The position numbers were made by a program, and so were the translations under genes. This document shows positions 33,489 to 43,330 of a stretch of DNA of 64,000 nt, piece by piece (positions within the stretch are counted from its first letter, which is position 1; each line of letters starts with the position of its first letter). A model generated the notes under the pieces. The model saw only the letters and a list, made by a program, of their open reading frames with translations, had not been told where the DNA came from and searched no databases. The stretch spans positions 248,001 through 312,000 of the forward strand of contig CAWKOX010000007.1 of assembly GCA_963851095.1 (NCBI GenBank). The letters run 5' to 3'. The stretch is from Oleispira sp963851095 (GTDB lineage: Bacteria > Pseudomonadota > Gammaproteobacteria > Pseudomonadales > Oceanobacteraceae).

Positions 33489-33547
33489 TTGATTCACTTT
33501 ATAGTTGATTCACTCGATAGCTTCTTCATAAATAGTTGATTGTAGTT
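33485..33547. repeat. Four ~16 bp tandem units between mraY and murD
   Basis: ATAGTTGATTCACTTT, ATAGTTGATTCACTCG, ATAGCTTCTTCATAA, ATAGTTGATTGTAGTT. They begin at the mraY stop and fill most of the 79 bp gap before murD, the widest spacer in the first part of the cluster except ftsL-ftsI. Confidence 0.8.
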
Positions 33548-33567
33548 AAAGAAAGTAGATAACAAAT

Positions 33568-34983
33568 ATGACAAACCTGATTGCTTCTGATCAAAAACGT
33601 TTAATTATCGGCATGGGCCAGACTGGGCTTTCGTGTGCGCGTTTTTTGGTGGCAAAAGGAATGTCGTTTGATTTATGCGATACCCGTGAGTTATTACCTA
33701 ATCAGGCAGAGATAGAAGCTGAGTTTTCACAGTGCCAGTTTTTTAATGGCAAGCTTGATGCTGATGTATTGACTCAATATCAAGAATTAATAGTGAGCCC
33801 AGGTATTGCGATTGCCGAACCAGCAATTGCTGCAGCGATCAAGCACGGCAGTCGTGTTCGTGGCGATGTGGATATCTTTGCCGAATTCGTCACTAAGCCG
33901 GTGATTGCTATAACCGGGTCGAATGGTAAAAGTACCGTTACGACATTAGTGGGTGATATTTTAGCGGCAGCCGGTCATAAGCCCGCGGTATGCGGCAATA
34001 TTGGTATTCCTGTATTGGATGTCTTATTAAGAGATGATGAGTTTGCTTGTTATGTTGTTGAGCTGTCCAGCTTTCAATTAGAAACAACGCATCATTTAGC
34101 CGCAGAAGTGGCCTGTGTATTGAATGTATGTGAAGACCACATGGATCGTTATGATTCTATGTTGGCTTATCATCAAGCGAAGCACCGTATTTTTCAGGGC
34201 TGTCGCAGTATTGTTATCAACCGTGAAGATACTCTGACTCAGCCTTTGGTCAGTACCTCGATGCCAAAGAGAAGTTTTGGTTTGCAGATGGCGGATAATA
34301 ACGTCGCGGTCAAAAATCAATACGCTATTGCTTCATTAGAAACAGAGCGGGGCGTGCAGGCTGAATATTTAATGTTTGAGCAGCAGCCTATTTTTCCTGT
34401 TGCCGATTTAACAATTAAAGGCCGCCATAACCAGTTAAATGCGTTGGCTGCGATTGCCTTGATAGAATCACTTCCAGCCGAGTTTAAGGTTGAAAGTACG
34501 CAGCTCGAAAAGGCACTGGCTGAATTTACTGGTCTTGCACACCGCTGTGCTTGGGTTGCTGAAAATCAGGGTATTGAATTTTATAATGACTCTAAAGGCA
34601 CCAATGTTGGTTCAACTTTGGCAGCCATTGAAGGTTTAGCCAGCCATGACGGTAAGAATATTATTCTTATTGCTGGCGGAGTTGGCAAGGATCAAGACTT
34701 CGAGCCTTTGGCTGAAACGTGTCAGTTAAATGTGAAGAGTGCTCAATTGTTTGGCCGAGATGCTTCTTTGATTGCTGCAAATTTAGAATCTTCTTGTGAG
34801 CTCAATGTTGTGGATACTTTAGAGCAAGCCTTGATAAACGCTAAGGCATTAGCCAGTACTGGTGATGTCATTTTATTCTCTCCAGCATGCGCAAGTTTCG
34901 ATCAATTTGATAATTATGTACAACGTGGTGAAGTCTTTGAACGATTGGTTATGAATATGATCAATGAGCAGGGGGTTTCATGA
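33568..34983 (+). CDS. murD: UDP-MurNAc-L-alanine:D-glutamate ligase MurD
   Basis: 471 residues. It adds D-glutamate. N-terminal Rossmann-type UDP-binding domain (LIIGMGQTGLSCARFL), P-loop AITGSNGKSTVTTLV (about 113-127), LNVCEDHMDRYD, FTGLAHRCAWV, NDSKGTNVGSTLAAI, and C-terminal LFSPACASFDQFDNYVQRG. The stop overlaps ftsW by four bases. Confidence 0.97.
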   Translation: MTNLIASDQKRLIIGMGQTGLSCARFLVAKGMSFDLCDTRELLPNQAEIEAEFSQCQFFNGKLDADVLTQYQELIVSPGIAIAEPAIAAAIKHGSRVRGDVDIFAEFVTKPVIAITGSNGKSTVTTLVGDILAAAGHKPAVCGNIGIPVLDVLLRDDEFACYVVELSSFQLETTHHLAAEVACVLNVCEDHMDRYDSMLAYHQAKHRIFQGCRSIVINREDTLTQPLVSTSMPKRSFGLQMADNNVAVKNQYAIASLETERGVQAEYLMFEQQPIFPVADLTIKGRHNQLNALAAIALIESLPAEFKVESTQLEKALAEFTGLAHRCAWVAENQGIEFYNDSKGTNVGSTLAAIEGLASHDGKNIILIAGGVGKDQDFEPLAETCQLNVKSAQLFGRDASLIAANLESSCELNVVDTLEQALINAKALASTGDVILFSPACASFDQFDNYVQRGEVFERLVMNMINEQGVS

Positions 34984-36389
34984 CGGCAAGCGCAGTAGGC
35001 AAAGACGCGACAAAAGATATGCCTTTTTTAGCTTGGTTAAAAGCGTTATCCCCCAGTGCTAATTTTCCACAGTTATTATCTGTGAAAATGAACGGACTGG
35101 TTTGGTCGTGGCTTGGCTTAATGGCATTAGGTTGGGTGATGGTTATGTCAGCCTCTACCAGTATTGCCGAAACGTATACCGGCAATGCCGCGCATTTCTC
35201 TACGCGCCATGGTGTTTATATCGCATTAGGAATTTTTGTAGCCTTCTTGATTAGTCGTATCTCTTTATCGTGGTGGAAAAAGACGGATTGGTTATGGCTG
35301 CTATTAGGCTGTGCAGGATTGGTTGCGGTATTAATTCCAGGACTCGGGCACGAGGTGAATGGTAGTGCGCGTTGGTTGAATTTAGGCTTGATGAAAATCC
35401 AACCTTCCGAAATCGTCAAGCTAACGGTCGTGCTTTATATTTCTGGGTATTTGATTCGGCGCCAAGCAGAAGTGCAAAATCAATGGTCGGGGTTTATAAA
35501 ACCTTTGGTTATTCTGGGTTTCATTGTTGTGTTGTTATTATTAGAGCCTGACTTTGGTTCGGTCGTGGTCTTAATGGGCGCGGTATTAGTCTTGTTGTTC
35601 TTAGGGGGCGTAAAAGCCGGGCAGTTCTTTTTATTGGTGGTTGCGACCTTGGTATTAGGTTACCTCGTTGTGACGGCAGAAGAATATCGATTGGCACGTT
35701 TAACGACATATTGGCAGCCGTTTCATCCAGACCATGTTTATGGCTCTGGTTATCAGCTGGCACAAGCGCTGATTGCATTTGGGCGTGGAGAGTTATGGGG
35801 AACTGGTTTGGGTGAAAGCGTGCAAAAGCTTTTCTATCTGCCAGAGGCTCATACGGATTTTGTGTTTGCTATTTGGTCAGAAGAAACAGGCTTGGTTGGC
35901 GGTTTGTTTGCGCTGGGTTTATTAGCATTCTTTTTGGCGCAATGCATGATTATCGGTTGGAAAGCGCAAAAGATGGGTAACTTGTATGGTGGGTTTATTT
36001 GCTTTGGCATTGCCACGTTATTTGGCTTACAGATCATTATTAACCTTGGGGTAAATACGGGCTTGCTACCGACAAAAGGTTTAACGCTGCCTTTCTTCAG
36101 TTATGGCGGTAGTAGTTTGATTATTTGCTGCGTAATGGTGGCATTGGTTTATCGCGTAAGTATTGAAATAGATTCTGATTACTCTGCTAAAGAAACGAGT
36201 AAAAAAGCGTCCAATAAAAAAGACTCTAGTAAGAAGCTGTTAGCTAAAAAAGAAAGTATTAACAAGGCGACGAAAGCGAATAGTAAAAAGGCTCTTGGTC
36301 AGGCAAAAAAAGAAACCGAATCAGATGAGTATGTCACTGGTTTTGATGCCTACGTTGAAGAGTTAAGTGGAGGTCGTGATGACAAATAA
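34980..36389 (+). CDS. ftsW: Peptidoglycan polymerase FtsW
   Basis: 469 residues; a SEDS-family glycosyltransferase of the divisome, partner of FtsI. About 10 membrane helices; conserved NGSARWLNLGLMKIQPSE, GYQLAQALIAFGRGELWGTGLG, YLPEAHTDFVFA, TKGLTLPFFSYGGSSLI. After about residue 400 there is a long lysine-rich cytoplasmic tail (about 69 residues) in which pentads AKETS, KKASN, KKDSS, KKLLA, KKESI follow each other; the DNA has a 15 bp period. E. coli FtsW (414 aa) lacks this tail. Confidence 0.97.
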   Translation: MTASAVGKDATKDMPFLAWLKALSPSANFPQLLSVKMNGLVWSWLGLMALGWVMVMSASTSIAETYTGNAAHFSTRHGVYIALGIFVAFLISRISLSWWKKTDWLWLLLGCAGLVAVLIPGLGHEVNGSARWLNLGLMKIQPSEIVKLTVVLYISGYLIRRQAEVQNQWSGFIKPLVILGFIVVLLLLEPDFGSVVVLMGAVLVLLFLGGVKAGQFFLLVVATLVLGYLVVTAEEYRLARLTTYWQPFHPDHVYGSGYQLAQALIAFGRGELWGTGLGESVQKLFYLPEAHTDFVFAIWSEETGLVGGLFALGLLAFFLAQCMIIGWKAQKMGNLYGGFICFGIATLFGLQIIINLGVNTGLLPTKGLTLPFFSYGGSSLIICCVMVALVYRVSIEIDSDYSAKETSKKASNKKDSSKKLLAKKESINKATKANSKKALGQAKKETESDEYVTGFDAYVEELSGGRDDK

Positions 36390-37521
36390 AACCGTCATGG
36401 TAATGGCCGGTGGTACGGGTGGGCATGTATTTCCTGCGTTAGCCGTAGCTGATGAATTAAAAAGCCAAGGGTATGAAATACATTGGTTAGGAACAGCGGC
36501 GGGAATTGAAGCAGACTTGGTTCCTAAGTCAGGTTATCCACTGCATTGTATTAATGTTACGGGGTTGCGTGGTAAAGGTAAGTTAGCGTTATTGGCTGCA
36601 CCTTGGAAAATCATTAAAGCGATTTATCAAGCCATTCGCTTTATGCGTATTGTGCGTCCAGATGCGGTATTAGGTTTAGGTGGTTTCGCTACAGGGCCGG
36701 GGGGTGTTGCGGCTAAGTTATTGGGTATTCCATTATTGATACATGAGCAAAATGCCTTTCCTGGAATGACTAATCGCTTATTGAAGCCGATGTCGAATGT
36801 GGTGATGCAAGCGTTCCCAAATACGTTTCGTGGCAGCAAAAAATTAGATCGATTATTTACAACGGGCAATCCTGTACGCGCCGAGATTGTTGCGCTGGGT
36901 GATAGAAAACCAGAAAACCAAAGTGATAGTAGCCGGCTTAAGGTTTTGGTTGTCGGGGGTAGTTTGGGAGCCGTCGCGTTAAATGATGCCGTCATGGATG
37001 CTTTGGCGTTGATGATTAAAGACGGTTTAGCACAAGGTTTGTCCGAATCTGAATTGGCAAAGGTTCTGCCGAGTATTAAGCATCAGGTTGGCAAAAAGAA
37101 TTTTTTTACTGTGCAGCAAGGCTATGTAGAAAAAGGATTAGAAGGTAAGGCAGAGGTTGTGGCATTTATTGATGATATGGCGGCGGCTTATGATTGGGCA
37201 GATATAGTGCTTTGTCGATCAGGTGCGCTTACTGTCTCGGAATTAGCCTGTGCCGGAAAAGCAGCAATTTTTATTCCCTATCCATTTGCGGTTGATGATC
37301 ACCAAACTGCTAATGCGCAGGTCTTGGTTAAAGCAGGCGCTGCCGAAATTAAGCAGCAGAAAGTGTTAACGGCACAGTGGCTTGCCGAGCGGTTACAAGA
37401 TTACGCTGAGAACCCAGAAAAAATTAAATTAATGTCGATGGCCGCAAAAGGCGCATCGGTTGCCAACGCAACTCAAGTTGTGACAGAGCAAGTAATAAAA
37501 CAAATAAGGTTAAATAATTAA
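36379..37521 (+). CDS. murG: UDP-GlcNAc:lipid I N-acetylglucosaminyltransferase MurG
   Basis: 380 residues from ATG 36379 (GGAGG five bases before it); a GTG at 36367 is less likely because the SD would then be inside the gene. It makes lipid II on the cytoplasmic face. GT-B fold with MVMAGGTGGHVFPALAVA, LGLGGFATGPGG, LIHEQNAFPGMTNR, VVGGSLGAVALND, DIVLCRSGALTVSELA and PYPFAVDDHQTANA. Overlaps the ftsW end by 11 bases and murC by one. Confidence 0.97.
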   Translation: MTNKTVMVMAGGTGGHVFPALAVADELKSQGYEIHWLGTAAGIEADLVPKSGYPLHCINVTGLRGKGKLALLAAPWKIIKAIYQAIRFMRIVRPDAVLGLGGFATGPGGVAAKLLGIPLLIHEQNAFPGMTNRLLKPMSNVVMQAFPNTFRGSKKLDRLFTTGNPVRAEIVALGDRKPENQSDSSRLKVLVVGGSLGAVALNDAVMDALALMIKDGLAQGLSESELAKVLPSIKHQVGKKNFFTVQQGYVEKGLEGKAEVVAFIDDMAAAYDWADIVLCRSGALTVSELACAGKAAIFIPYPFAVDDHQTANAQVLVKAGAAEIKQQKVLTAQWLAERLQDYAENPEKIKLMSMAAKGASVANATQVVTEQVIKQIRLNN

Positions 37522-39029
37522 TGGCTAACGATAATCTACAAGCTTCAGGGCCAGCAGAAGCGTACGCTATTCCTGAAATGCGCCGTATAAAACGTATTCA
37601 TTTCATCGGTATTGGTGGTGTGGGTATGTGTGGTATTGCCGAAGTATTGTTAAACCAAGGATATCAAATTAGTGGTTCTGACTTACGCCAATCTGCAGTG
37701 ACTCAGCACCTTATAAATATGGGGGCAGAAGTATTTTTAGGTCATCAAAGTGAAAATGTTGATAACGTCGATGTTGTCGTTGTTTCAACGGCGATTGATC
37801 AAAATAATCCTGAAATTAAAAATGCTGTAGAAAAACGTATTCCTATCGTACGCCGTGCAGAAATGCTGGCTGAACTGATGCGTTTTCGTCATGGTATTGC
37901 CGTGGCAGGAACGCATGGTAAAACAACAACGACCAGTTTAGTGACGTCTATTCTAGCGCAAGCGAAACTGGATCCAACCTATGTTATTGGTGGCCGTTTA
38001 AATAGTTCAGGTACTAATGCTCGTTTAGGTGCGAGTCGGTATTTAGTTGCAGAAGCGGATGAAAGTGATGCGTCTTTTTTACACCTGCAACCCATGACAT
38101 CGATCGTGACCAATATTGATGCCGACCATATGGAAACCTATGGTGGCGATTTTGATAAGTTAAAACAGACATTTATAGCATTTTTACATAATTTACCATT
38201 CTATGGCTTGGCAGTGTTGTGCATAGACGACGATAATGTGCGCGAAATTTTACCGCAAGTATCTCGTCAGTTTATTACTTATGGCTTAAGTGAAGACGCA
38301 GATTTTAGAGCTATTGATATTGTTCAGGAAGGTCTGTTCACCCGCTTTAAAGTTAAGCGCCCAAATAGAGATGACTTAGTTGTGCGTATGCGTATGCCCG
38401 GCGTACACAACGTATTGAACGCATTGGCTGCCATTGTTGTTGCTACCGATGAAAAAATTGATGATGAGTCGATTGTTTATGCTCTAGAAAATTTTGCAGG
38501 CGTAGGGCGTCGCTTCCAAGTGTGTGCCGAAGTTGAGTGCTCTGATGTCGATGGCAATGAAGGTAGTGTTCTTCTGGTCGATGATTATGGTCACCATCCA
38601 CGTGAAGTTGAAGTAACGCTTGAAGCTATTCGTAAAGGTTTTCCTGAACGTCGTTTGGTTGCTTTATTTCAGCCTCACCGTTACAGCCGTACACGTGATT
38701 TATATGAAGATTTTGTTCGCGTTTTATCAGAGCCAGACGTTTTATTATTAATGGATGTTTACCCTGCCGGCGAAAAGCCGATTGCCGGAGCTGAAGGCCG
38801 TGCACTTTGTCGCAGTATTCGTCAGCGTGGAGCATTAGATCCTGTTTTTATCGAGCGCGACGAAGATATGGCTCAGGTATTAAGTAAAGTATTGAAGCCT
38901 GGAGATTTATTATTAACTCAAGGTGCGGGGGATGTTGGAAATTTAGCGATTACATTAACTCAACAGCTGCCGAGTATTATTGCCAGTGGCATTCACATGA
39001 AAAAAGCGGCTGCTAAAGGTGAAAAATAA
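37521..39029 (+). CDS. murC: UDP-N-acetylmuramate:L-alanine ligase MurC
   Basis: 502 residues. First amino-acid ligase of the pathway. HFIGIGGVGMCGIAEVL (about 27-43), P-loop VAGTHGKTTTTSLV (about 130-143), VAEADESDASFL, NIDADHMETYGGDF, VDDYGHHPREVEVTLEA and FQPHRYSRTRDL are all present. TAATG overlap with murG. The ddlB start follows two bases after its stop. Confidence 0.97.
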   Translation: MANDNLQASGPAEAYAIPEMRRIKRIHFIGIGGVGMCGIAEVLLNQGYQISGSDLRQSAVTQHLINMGAEVFLGHQSENVDNVDVVVVSTAIDQNNPEIKNAVEKRIPIVRRAEMLAELMRFRHGIAVAGTHGKTTTTSLVTSILAQAKLDPTYVIGGRLNSSGTNARLGASRYLVAEADESDASFLHLQPMTSIVTNIDADHMETYGGDFDKLKQTFIAFLHNLPFYGLAVLCIDDDNVREILPQVSRQFITYGLSEDADFRAIDIVQEGLFTRFKVKRPNRDDLVVRMRMPGVHNVLNALAAIVVATDEKIDDESIVYALENFAGVGRRFQVCAEVECSDVDGNEGSVLLVDDYGHHPREVEVTLEAIRKGFPERRLVALFQPHRYSRTRDLYEDFVRVLSEPDVLLLMDVYPAGEKPIAGAEGRALCRSIRQRGALDPVFIERDEDMAQVLSKVLKPGDLLLTQGAGDVGNLAITLTQQLPSIIASGIHMKKAAAKGEK

Positions 39030-39030
39030 A

Positions 39031-39963
39031 ATGAGTGATGAAATATCGGCCAGCGAAAAAGCAGCGTTAGGTCGCGTCGCGGTATTAATGGGTGGTACTT
39101 CAGCCGAACGTCCAGTATCGCTAAACAGTGGTAGCGCAGTATTAGCCGCATTATTAGAAATTGGTGTGGATGCGTTTGGCATTGATATTGGTGGAAATGC
39201 TGCTGAGCAGTTATCGCAAACCGAATTTGATCGAGCCTTTATTGCACTGCATGGGCGTGGTGGTGAAGATGGCACGATGCAGGGATTATTAGAATTATTA
39301 AATAAACCTTATACCGGCAGCGGTGTCATGGCCTCTGCATTAGGAATGGATAAATGGCGTACTAAATTGGTATGGGGTGCTTGCGATGTTGCAACGCCGA
39401 AAGCATTTGTCTTAGAAGAAAACAGCGATTGGGACTCGATCATGCAAGCCTTGGGTGGGTTAGCGATGGTAAAACCTGCCCGTGAAGGTTCCAGTATTGG
39501 TATGCGTAAGGTGCATAGCAGTGAAGGCCTTGCTGAGAGCTATGCCTTTGCATCACAACATGATGACCTTGTAATTGCAGAGCAGTATATTGAAGGTAAA
39601 GAATTTACCGTCGCTATTTTGGGCGAGAAAGCTTTGCCTGCGATTCAGTTGGTCACGACACATGATTTTTATGATTTTGACGCTAAATACAAAGCCAACG
39701 ATACGCAGTATTTATTGCCCTCTGGTTTACCAGATTATGCTGAAGCTGAACTGCAAAAAATGTCGTTAAAGGCTTTTAAATTGGTTGATTGTACAGGTTG
39801 GGGAAGAGTTGATGCGATGCAGGATGAAGACGGTAATTTCTGGTTGCTAGAAGTTAATACAAGCCCGGGTATGACGGATCATTCCTTAGTGCCAATGGCA
39901 GCAAAAGCGGGTGGGTTATCTTTCTCTGCTTTGGTTGTTAATATTTTGCAGCAAACGCTCTAG
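39031..39963 (+). CDS. ddlB: D-alanine:D-alanine ligase DdlB
   Basis: 310 residues from ATG 39031 (E. coli 306); a GTG at 39019 overlapping murC is also open but less likely. ATP-grasp enzyme making D-Ala-D-Ala. RVAVLMGGTSAERPVSLNSG, FIALHGRGGEDGTMQGLLE, YTGSGVMASALGMDK, KPAREGSSIGM, GWGRVDAMQDEDGNFWLLE and NTSPGMTDHSLVPMAA. Typical position between murC and ftsQ. Confidence 0.97.
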   Translation: MSDEISASEKAALGRVAVLMGGTSAERPVSLNSGSAVLAALLEIGVDAFGIDIGGNAAEQLSQTEFDRAFIALHGRGGEDGTMQGLLELLNKPYTGSGVMASALGMDKWRTKLVWGACDVATPKAFVLEENSDWDSIMQALGGLAMVKPAREGSSIGMRKVHSSEGLAESYAFASQHDDLVIAEQYIEGKEFTVAILGEKALPAIQLVTTHDFYDFDAKYKANDTQYLLPSGLPDYAEAELQKMSLKAFKLVDCTGWGRVDAMQDEDGNFWLLEVNTSPGMTDHSLVPMAAKAGGLSFSALVVNILQQTL

Positions 39964-39970
39964 TTGGAAT

Positions 39971-40825
39971 ATGAAGATGCTTGTTAGCTCAATGAAGGAT
40001 CATGCGAGTAAGCCGAAAAAGAAACGGTCTCAACCTGATGAAACGAAACGTAAGCAACGGTCGCTTCATCATAGTCGGGCTGCAAGCAATAAGGGTGCTA
40101 CGCGATTAGAAAAGAAGACCCCTTTTTCTTTTACTCGTGTGGTGTCTGTTATTCCTGTGTGGTTGGTGCAGTCGTTTTTTGTCATGTCGTTATTAATTAC
40201 GGCGGTTTGGGGGTTACAACAAGTACGTTGGGGATGGCCGGTTGAGAATGTTGAAATTGAAGGCGAGTTTCGCTTTTGGCAAGCCGAAGCATTAGCGAAA
40301 GAGTTGTTATGGGTAAAAGAACAAAACTTTTTTTCCCTTGATGTACGAGAAGTACAAGCAAGCATTGAACATTTAGCTCTAATTAAAAGTGCGCAAGTAA
40401 AAAAAGTTTGGCCAGATACGTTGTTGGTTAAATTTAAAGAAGATATTCCGGTTGCCGTTTGGAACCAAGAAACATTGTTAAACCCTCAAGGTGAGGAGCT
40501 GGTTTTAACGAATCATTTTGATTCAACAGGATTGCCAAGGTTATTTGGCCCTAAGAAAAAAACCGAGCAGGTGATGAGGCAGTTTCAACGCATTCAATCT
40601 CGCTTATTAGCGGTAGATGTAGCCATGGTGAGTTTGACCATGAATAGGGTAGGAAGCTGGCAAATAGAATTAGAAAACGGTTGGACGATTCGTTTAGGTC
40701 GACAGCAGTTAGAGCAGCGCTTAGGGCGTTTAATTGAATTACTTAAAGTACTGCCACAAGAAAAAGTAGCAGTTGTTGATCTTAGATATGGAAAAGGGGC
40801 AGCCATTAAATGGCTGTCCGTTTAG
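39971..40825 (+). CDS. ftsQ: Cell division protein FtsQ
   Basis: 284 residues from ATG 39971, just after ddlB; starts inside ddlB (39911) would give a shadowed N-terminus without meaning. A second ATG (39992) is possible. Basic cytoplasmic N-terminus (about 1-70, KPKKKRSQPDETKRKQRS), one membrane helix (about 75-95), POTRA domain starting at VENVEIEGEFRFW, then a beta domain with FKEDIPVAVWNQETLLNPQGEE and a C-terminal LRYGKGAAIKW. It recruits FtsLB in the periplasm. Confidence 0.95.
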   Translation: MKMLVSSMKDHASKPKKKRSQPDETKRKQRSLHHSRAASNKGATRLEKKTPFSFTRVVSVIPVWLVQSFFVMSLLITAVWGLQQVRWGWPVENVEIEGEFRFWQAEALAKELLWVKEQNFFSLDVREVQASIEHLALIKSAQVKKVWPDTLLVKFKEDIPVAVWNQETLLNPQGEELVLTNHFDSTGLPRLFGPKKKTEQVMRQFQRIQSRLLAVDVAMVSLTMNRVGSWQIELENGWTIRLGRQQLEQRLGRLIELLKVLPQEKVAVVDLRYGKGAAIKWLSV

Positions 40826-40835
40826 GAGATAGAGC

Positions 40836-42071
40836 ATGAGTCAAGGGCAGCAGAAGAACATGCTGGTTGGACTGGATATTGGAACGTCTAAAGTTGTGGC
40901 CATTGTTGGTGAAGTGACGGCTGATGGCGGCGTTGAAATTGTTGGTTTAGGCTCGCACCCAAGTCGTGGAATGAAAAAAGGTGTTGTGGTTAACATTGAA
41001 TCGACGGTGCAATCTATTCAACGAGCCATTGAAGAAGCAGAGTTAATGGCGGGCTGTCGTATCCACTCTGTTTATGCGGGCATTGCTGGTAGCCACATTC
41101 AATCGATGAACTCTCACGGCATGGTTGCAATTAAAGATCGTGAAGTAACCTTTGGTGATATAGAACGTGTGATAGAGGCGGCAAAAGCGGTTCGACTGCC
41201 TGGTGAAAATCGTATCTTGCATGTCTTACCACAAGAATATTCGATTGATACCCAAGAAGGTATTAAAGAACCTGTGGGGATGTCTGGCGTACGTTTAGAA
41301 GCTAAAGTTCACATGGTAACGAGTGCCGCTAATGCCGCACAGAATATCGAGCGTTGTGTGCAGCGTTGTGGTTTAGAAACGGATGACATTATTTTAGAAC
41401 AGCTAGCCTCGAGCTATGCAGTTTTAACAGAAGATGAAAAAGAGCTTGGCGTATGTTTGGTTGATATCGGCGGTGGTACAACCGATATTGCGATATTTAC
41501 CGATGGTTCAATTCGCCATACTTCTGTCATTCCAATTGCCGGTGATCAAGTGACGAATGACATTGCGATGGCATTACGTACACCGACCCAGCATGCAGAA
41601 GAAATAAAAATTAAATACGCGTGCGCTTTAACGCAGCTCGCGAAAGAAGACGAAACAATTAAAGTTCCTAGTGTAGGTGATCGACCGGCACGGGATTTAT
41701 CTCGAATGGCTTTAGCAGAAGTTGTTGAGCCAAGATACGACGAATTATTAACGTTGATCCAAGCGGAATTACGTCGTAGCGGTTACGAAGAATTAGTAGC
41801 TGCGGGTATTGTTTTAACGGGTGGCACTTCGAAAATGGAAGGTGTTGTTGAGTTGGCGGAAGAGATTTTTCACATGCCGGTACGTCTAGCGAAGCCAGTT
41901 GGCGTTTCTGGATTGGTCGATGTGATCAATAATCCAATTTATGCAACGGCCGTTGGCCTCTTGCAGTACGCTGCAATGCAACAAAAAGACCCAATTAAAA
42001 CAAATAGTCGAGAAGAAGTGCCATTAGACTTCTTTTCACGCGTAAAACATTGGATTCAAAACAACTTTTAA
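40836..42071 (+). CDS. ftsA: Cell division protein FtsA
   Basis: 411 residues (E. coli 420). Actin-like ATPase anchoring FtsZ to the membrane. MLVGLDIGTSKVVAIVGEV (phosphate 1), the 1C domain region (about 84-165), VCLVDIGGGTTDIAIFTDG (phosphate 2), GIVLTGGTSKMEGV (adenosine), and the C-terminal amphipathic membrane-targeting helix FSRVKHWIQNNF. Confidence 0.98.
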   Translation: MSQGQQKNMLVGLDIGTSKVVAIVGEVTADGGVEIVGLGSHPSRGMKKGVVVNIESTVQSIQRAIEEAELMAGCRIHSVYAGIAGSHIQSMNSHGMVAIKDREVTFGDIERVIEAAKAVRLPGENRILHVLPQEYSIDTQEGIKEPVGMSGVRLEAKVHMVTSAANAAQNIERCVQRCGLETDDIILEQLASSYAVLTEDEKELGVCLVDIGGGTTDIAIFTDGSIRHTSVIPIAGDQVTNDIAMALRTPTQHAEEIKIKYACALTQLAKEDETIKVPSVGDRPARDLSRMALAEVVEPRYDELLTLIQAELRRSGYEELVAAGIVLTGGTSKMEGVVELAEEIFHMPVRLAKPVGVSGLVDVINNPIYATAVGLLQYAAMQQKDPIKTNSREEVPLDFFSRVKHWIQNNF

Positions 42072-42120
42072 TATTAAATAGTGTATGCGCATCGCGCAGC
42101 TCAGCAAAGGAGAAGGAGCT

Positions 42121-43323
42121 ATGTCTCAGCAACGGGATGGGGATATGTTCGAATTAGCAGATGATCCACAACAAAATGCAGTGATAAAAGTTATCGGTGT
42201 GGGTGGCGGTGGCGGTAATGCTGTTCAACACATGGTCGTTAACAATATTGAAGGTGTAGAATTTATCTGCGCTAATACAGATTCGCAGGCGCTACGTAAA
42301 GTAGAAGCACGTTCTGTTATTCAGTTGGGCGGCGCTGTAACAAAAGGTTTAGGTGCTGGGGCGAATCCTGAAGTGGGACGTCAAGCAGCAATGGAAGATC
42401 GTGAACGTATCGCTGAAGCAATCAGTGGTGCCGATATGATTTTTATCACAGCAGGCATGGGTGGTGGTACCGGAACCGGTGGCGCACCTGTGGTGGCTGA
42501 AGTGGCAAAAGAGTTAGGCATTTTAACCGTCGCGGTTGTGACTAAACCTTTCCCATTTGAAGGTAAGAAACGTTCTTCAATAGCTGAGCAAGGATTGACT
42601 CAGTTAGCAGAGAGTGTTGATTCCTTAATTACAATTCCTAATGAAAAGCTTTTAAGCGTATTAGGTAAGAACAGCAGTTTGCTTGATGCATTTAGTGCGG
42701 CCAACGATGTATTGCTAGGTGCAGTACAAGGTATTGCCGATTTGATTATGCGTCCTGGTATGATCAACGTCGATTTCGCCGATGTAAGAACGGTTATGTC
42801 TGAAATGGGTCAAGCCATGATGGGGACAGGTTCTGCAACCGGTGATAATCGTGCACGCGAAGCCGCTGAAGCAGCGATTGGTAGTCCTTTATTAGAAGAC
42901 GTTGATTTGCAAGGCGCTCGTGGCATCTTGGTAAATGTGACGGCTGGCTTAGATCTTACTTTGGGTGAATTCACTGAAGTGGGTCAAGTAATCGAAGACT
43001 TTGCTTCTGAACATGCAACGGTTGTTATCGGTACCGTTATCGATCACGACTTAGTTGATGAGCTAAAAGTAACGGTTGTTGCGACGGGTTTAGGCGTGAA
43101 ACCTGCTATGGCAGAAAAACCAAAAAAGGTTGTAGATAACACTGTTGCAGCCGAACCGGTTAAAAAAGCACCAGCAACGGTAGCGGATTATGCTGAATTA
43201 GATAAACCTGCTCATATCCGAAATCAGGCTGCAAAGGCTGCTGTTCCTAGACCTGAAGCTGGAAAAGAGAAGGATATGGACTATTTAGACATACCTGCTT
43301 TCCTTCGTCGTCAAGCTGATTAA
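42121..43323 (+). CDS. ftsZ: Cell division GTPase FtsZ
   Basis: 400 residues from ATG 42121, which follows a strong AAGGAGAAGGAG. The frame continues to 42085, but without family similarity. An ATG at 42145 (MFELADD) is the start position used by many relatives and remains possible. Tubulin signature GGGTGTGGAPVVAEVA (about 115); KVIGVGGGGGNAVQHM; a T7 loop (NVDFADVRTVM); a variable linker; and the C-terminal conserved peptide DYLDIPAFLRRQAD that binds FtsA and ZipA. Confidence 0.98.
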   Translation: MSQQRDGDMFELADDPQQNAVIKVIGVGGGGGNAVQHMVVNNIEGVEFICANTDSQALRKVEARSVIQLGGAVTKGLGAGANPEVGRQAAMEDRERIAEAISGADMIFITAGMGGGTGTGGAPVVAEVAKELGILTVAVVTKPFPFEGKKRSSIAEQGLTQLAESVDSLITIPNEKLLSVLGKNSSLLDAFSAANDVLLGAVQGIADLIMRPGMINVDFADVRTVMSEMGQAMMGTGSATGDNRAREAAEAAIGSPLLEDVDLQGARGILVNVTAGLDLTLGEFTEVGQVIEDFASEHATVVIGTVIDHDLVDELKVTVVATGLGVKPAMAEKPKKVVDNTVAAEPVKKAPATVADYAELDKPAHIRNQAAKAAVPRPEAGKEKDMDYLDIPAFLRRQAD

Positions 43324-43330
43324 CGAATAG

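Noticed and set aside
42085..42120. FtsZ start at 42085
   Set aside because: It would place the strong AAGGAGAAGGAG ribosome site inside the coding sequence.
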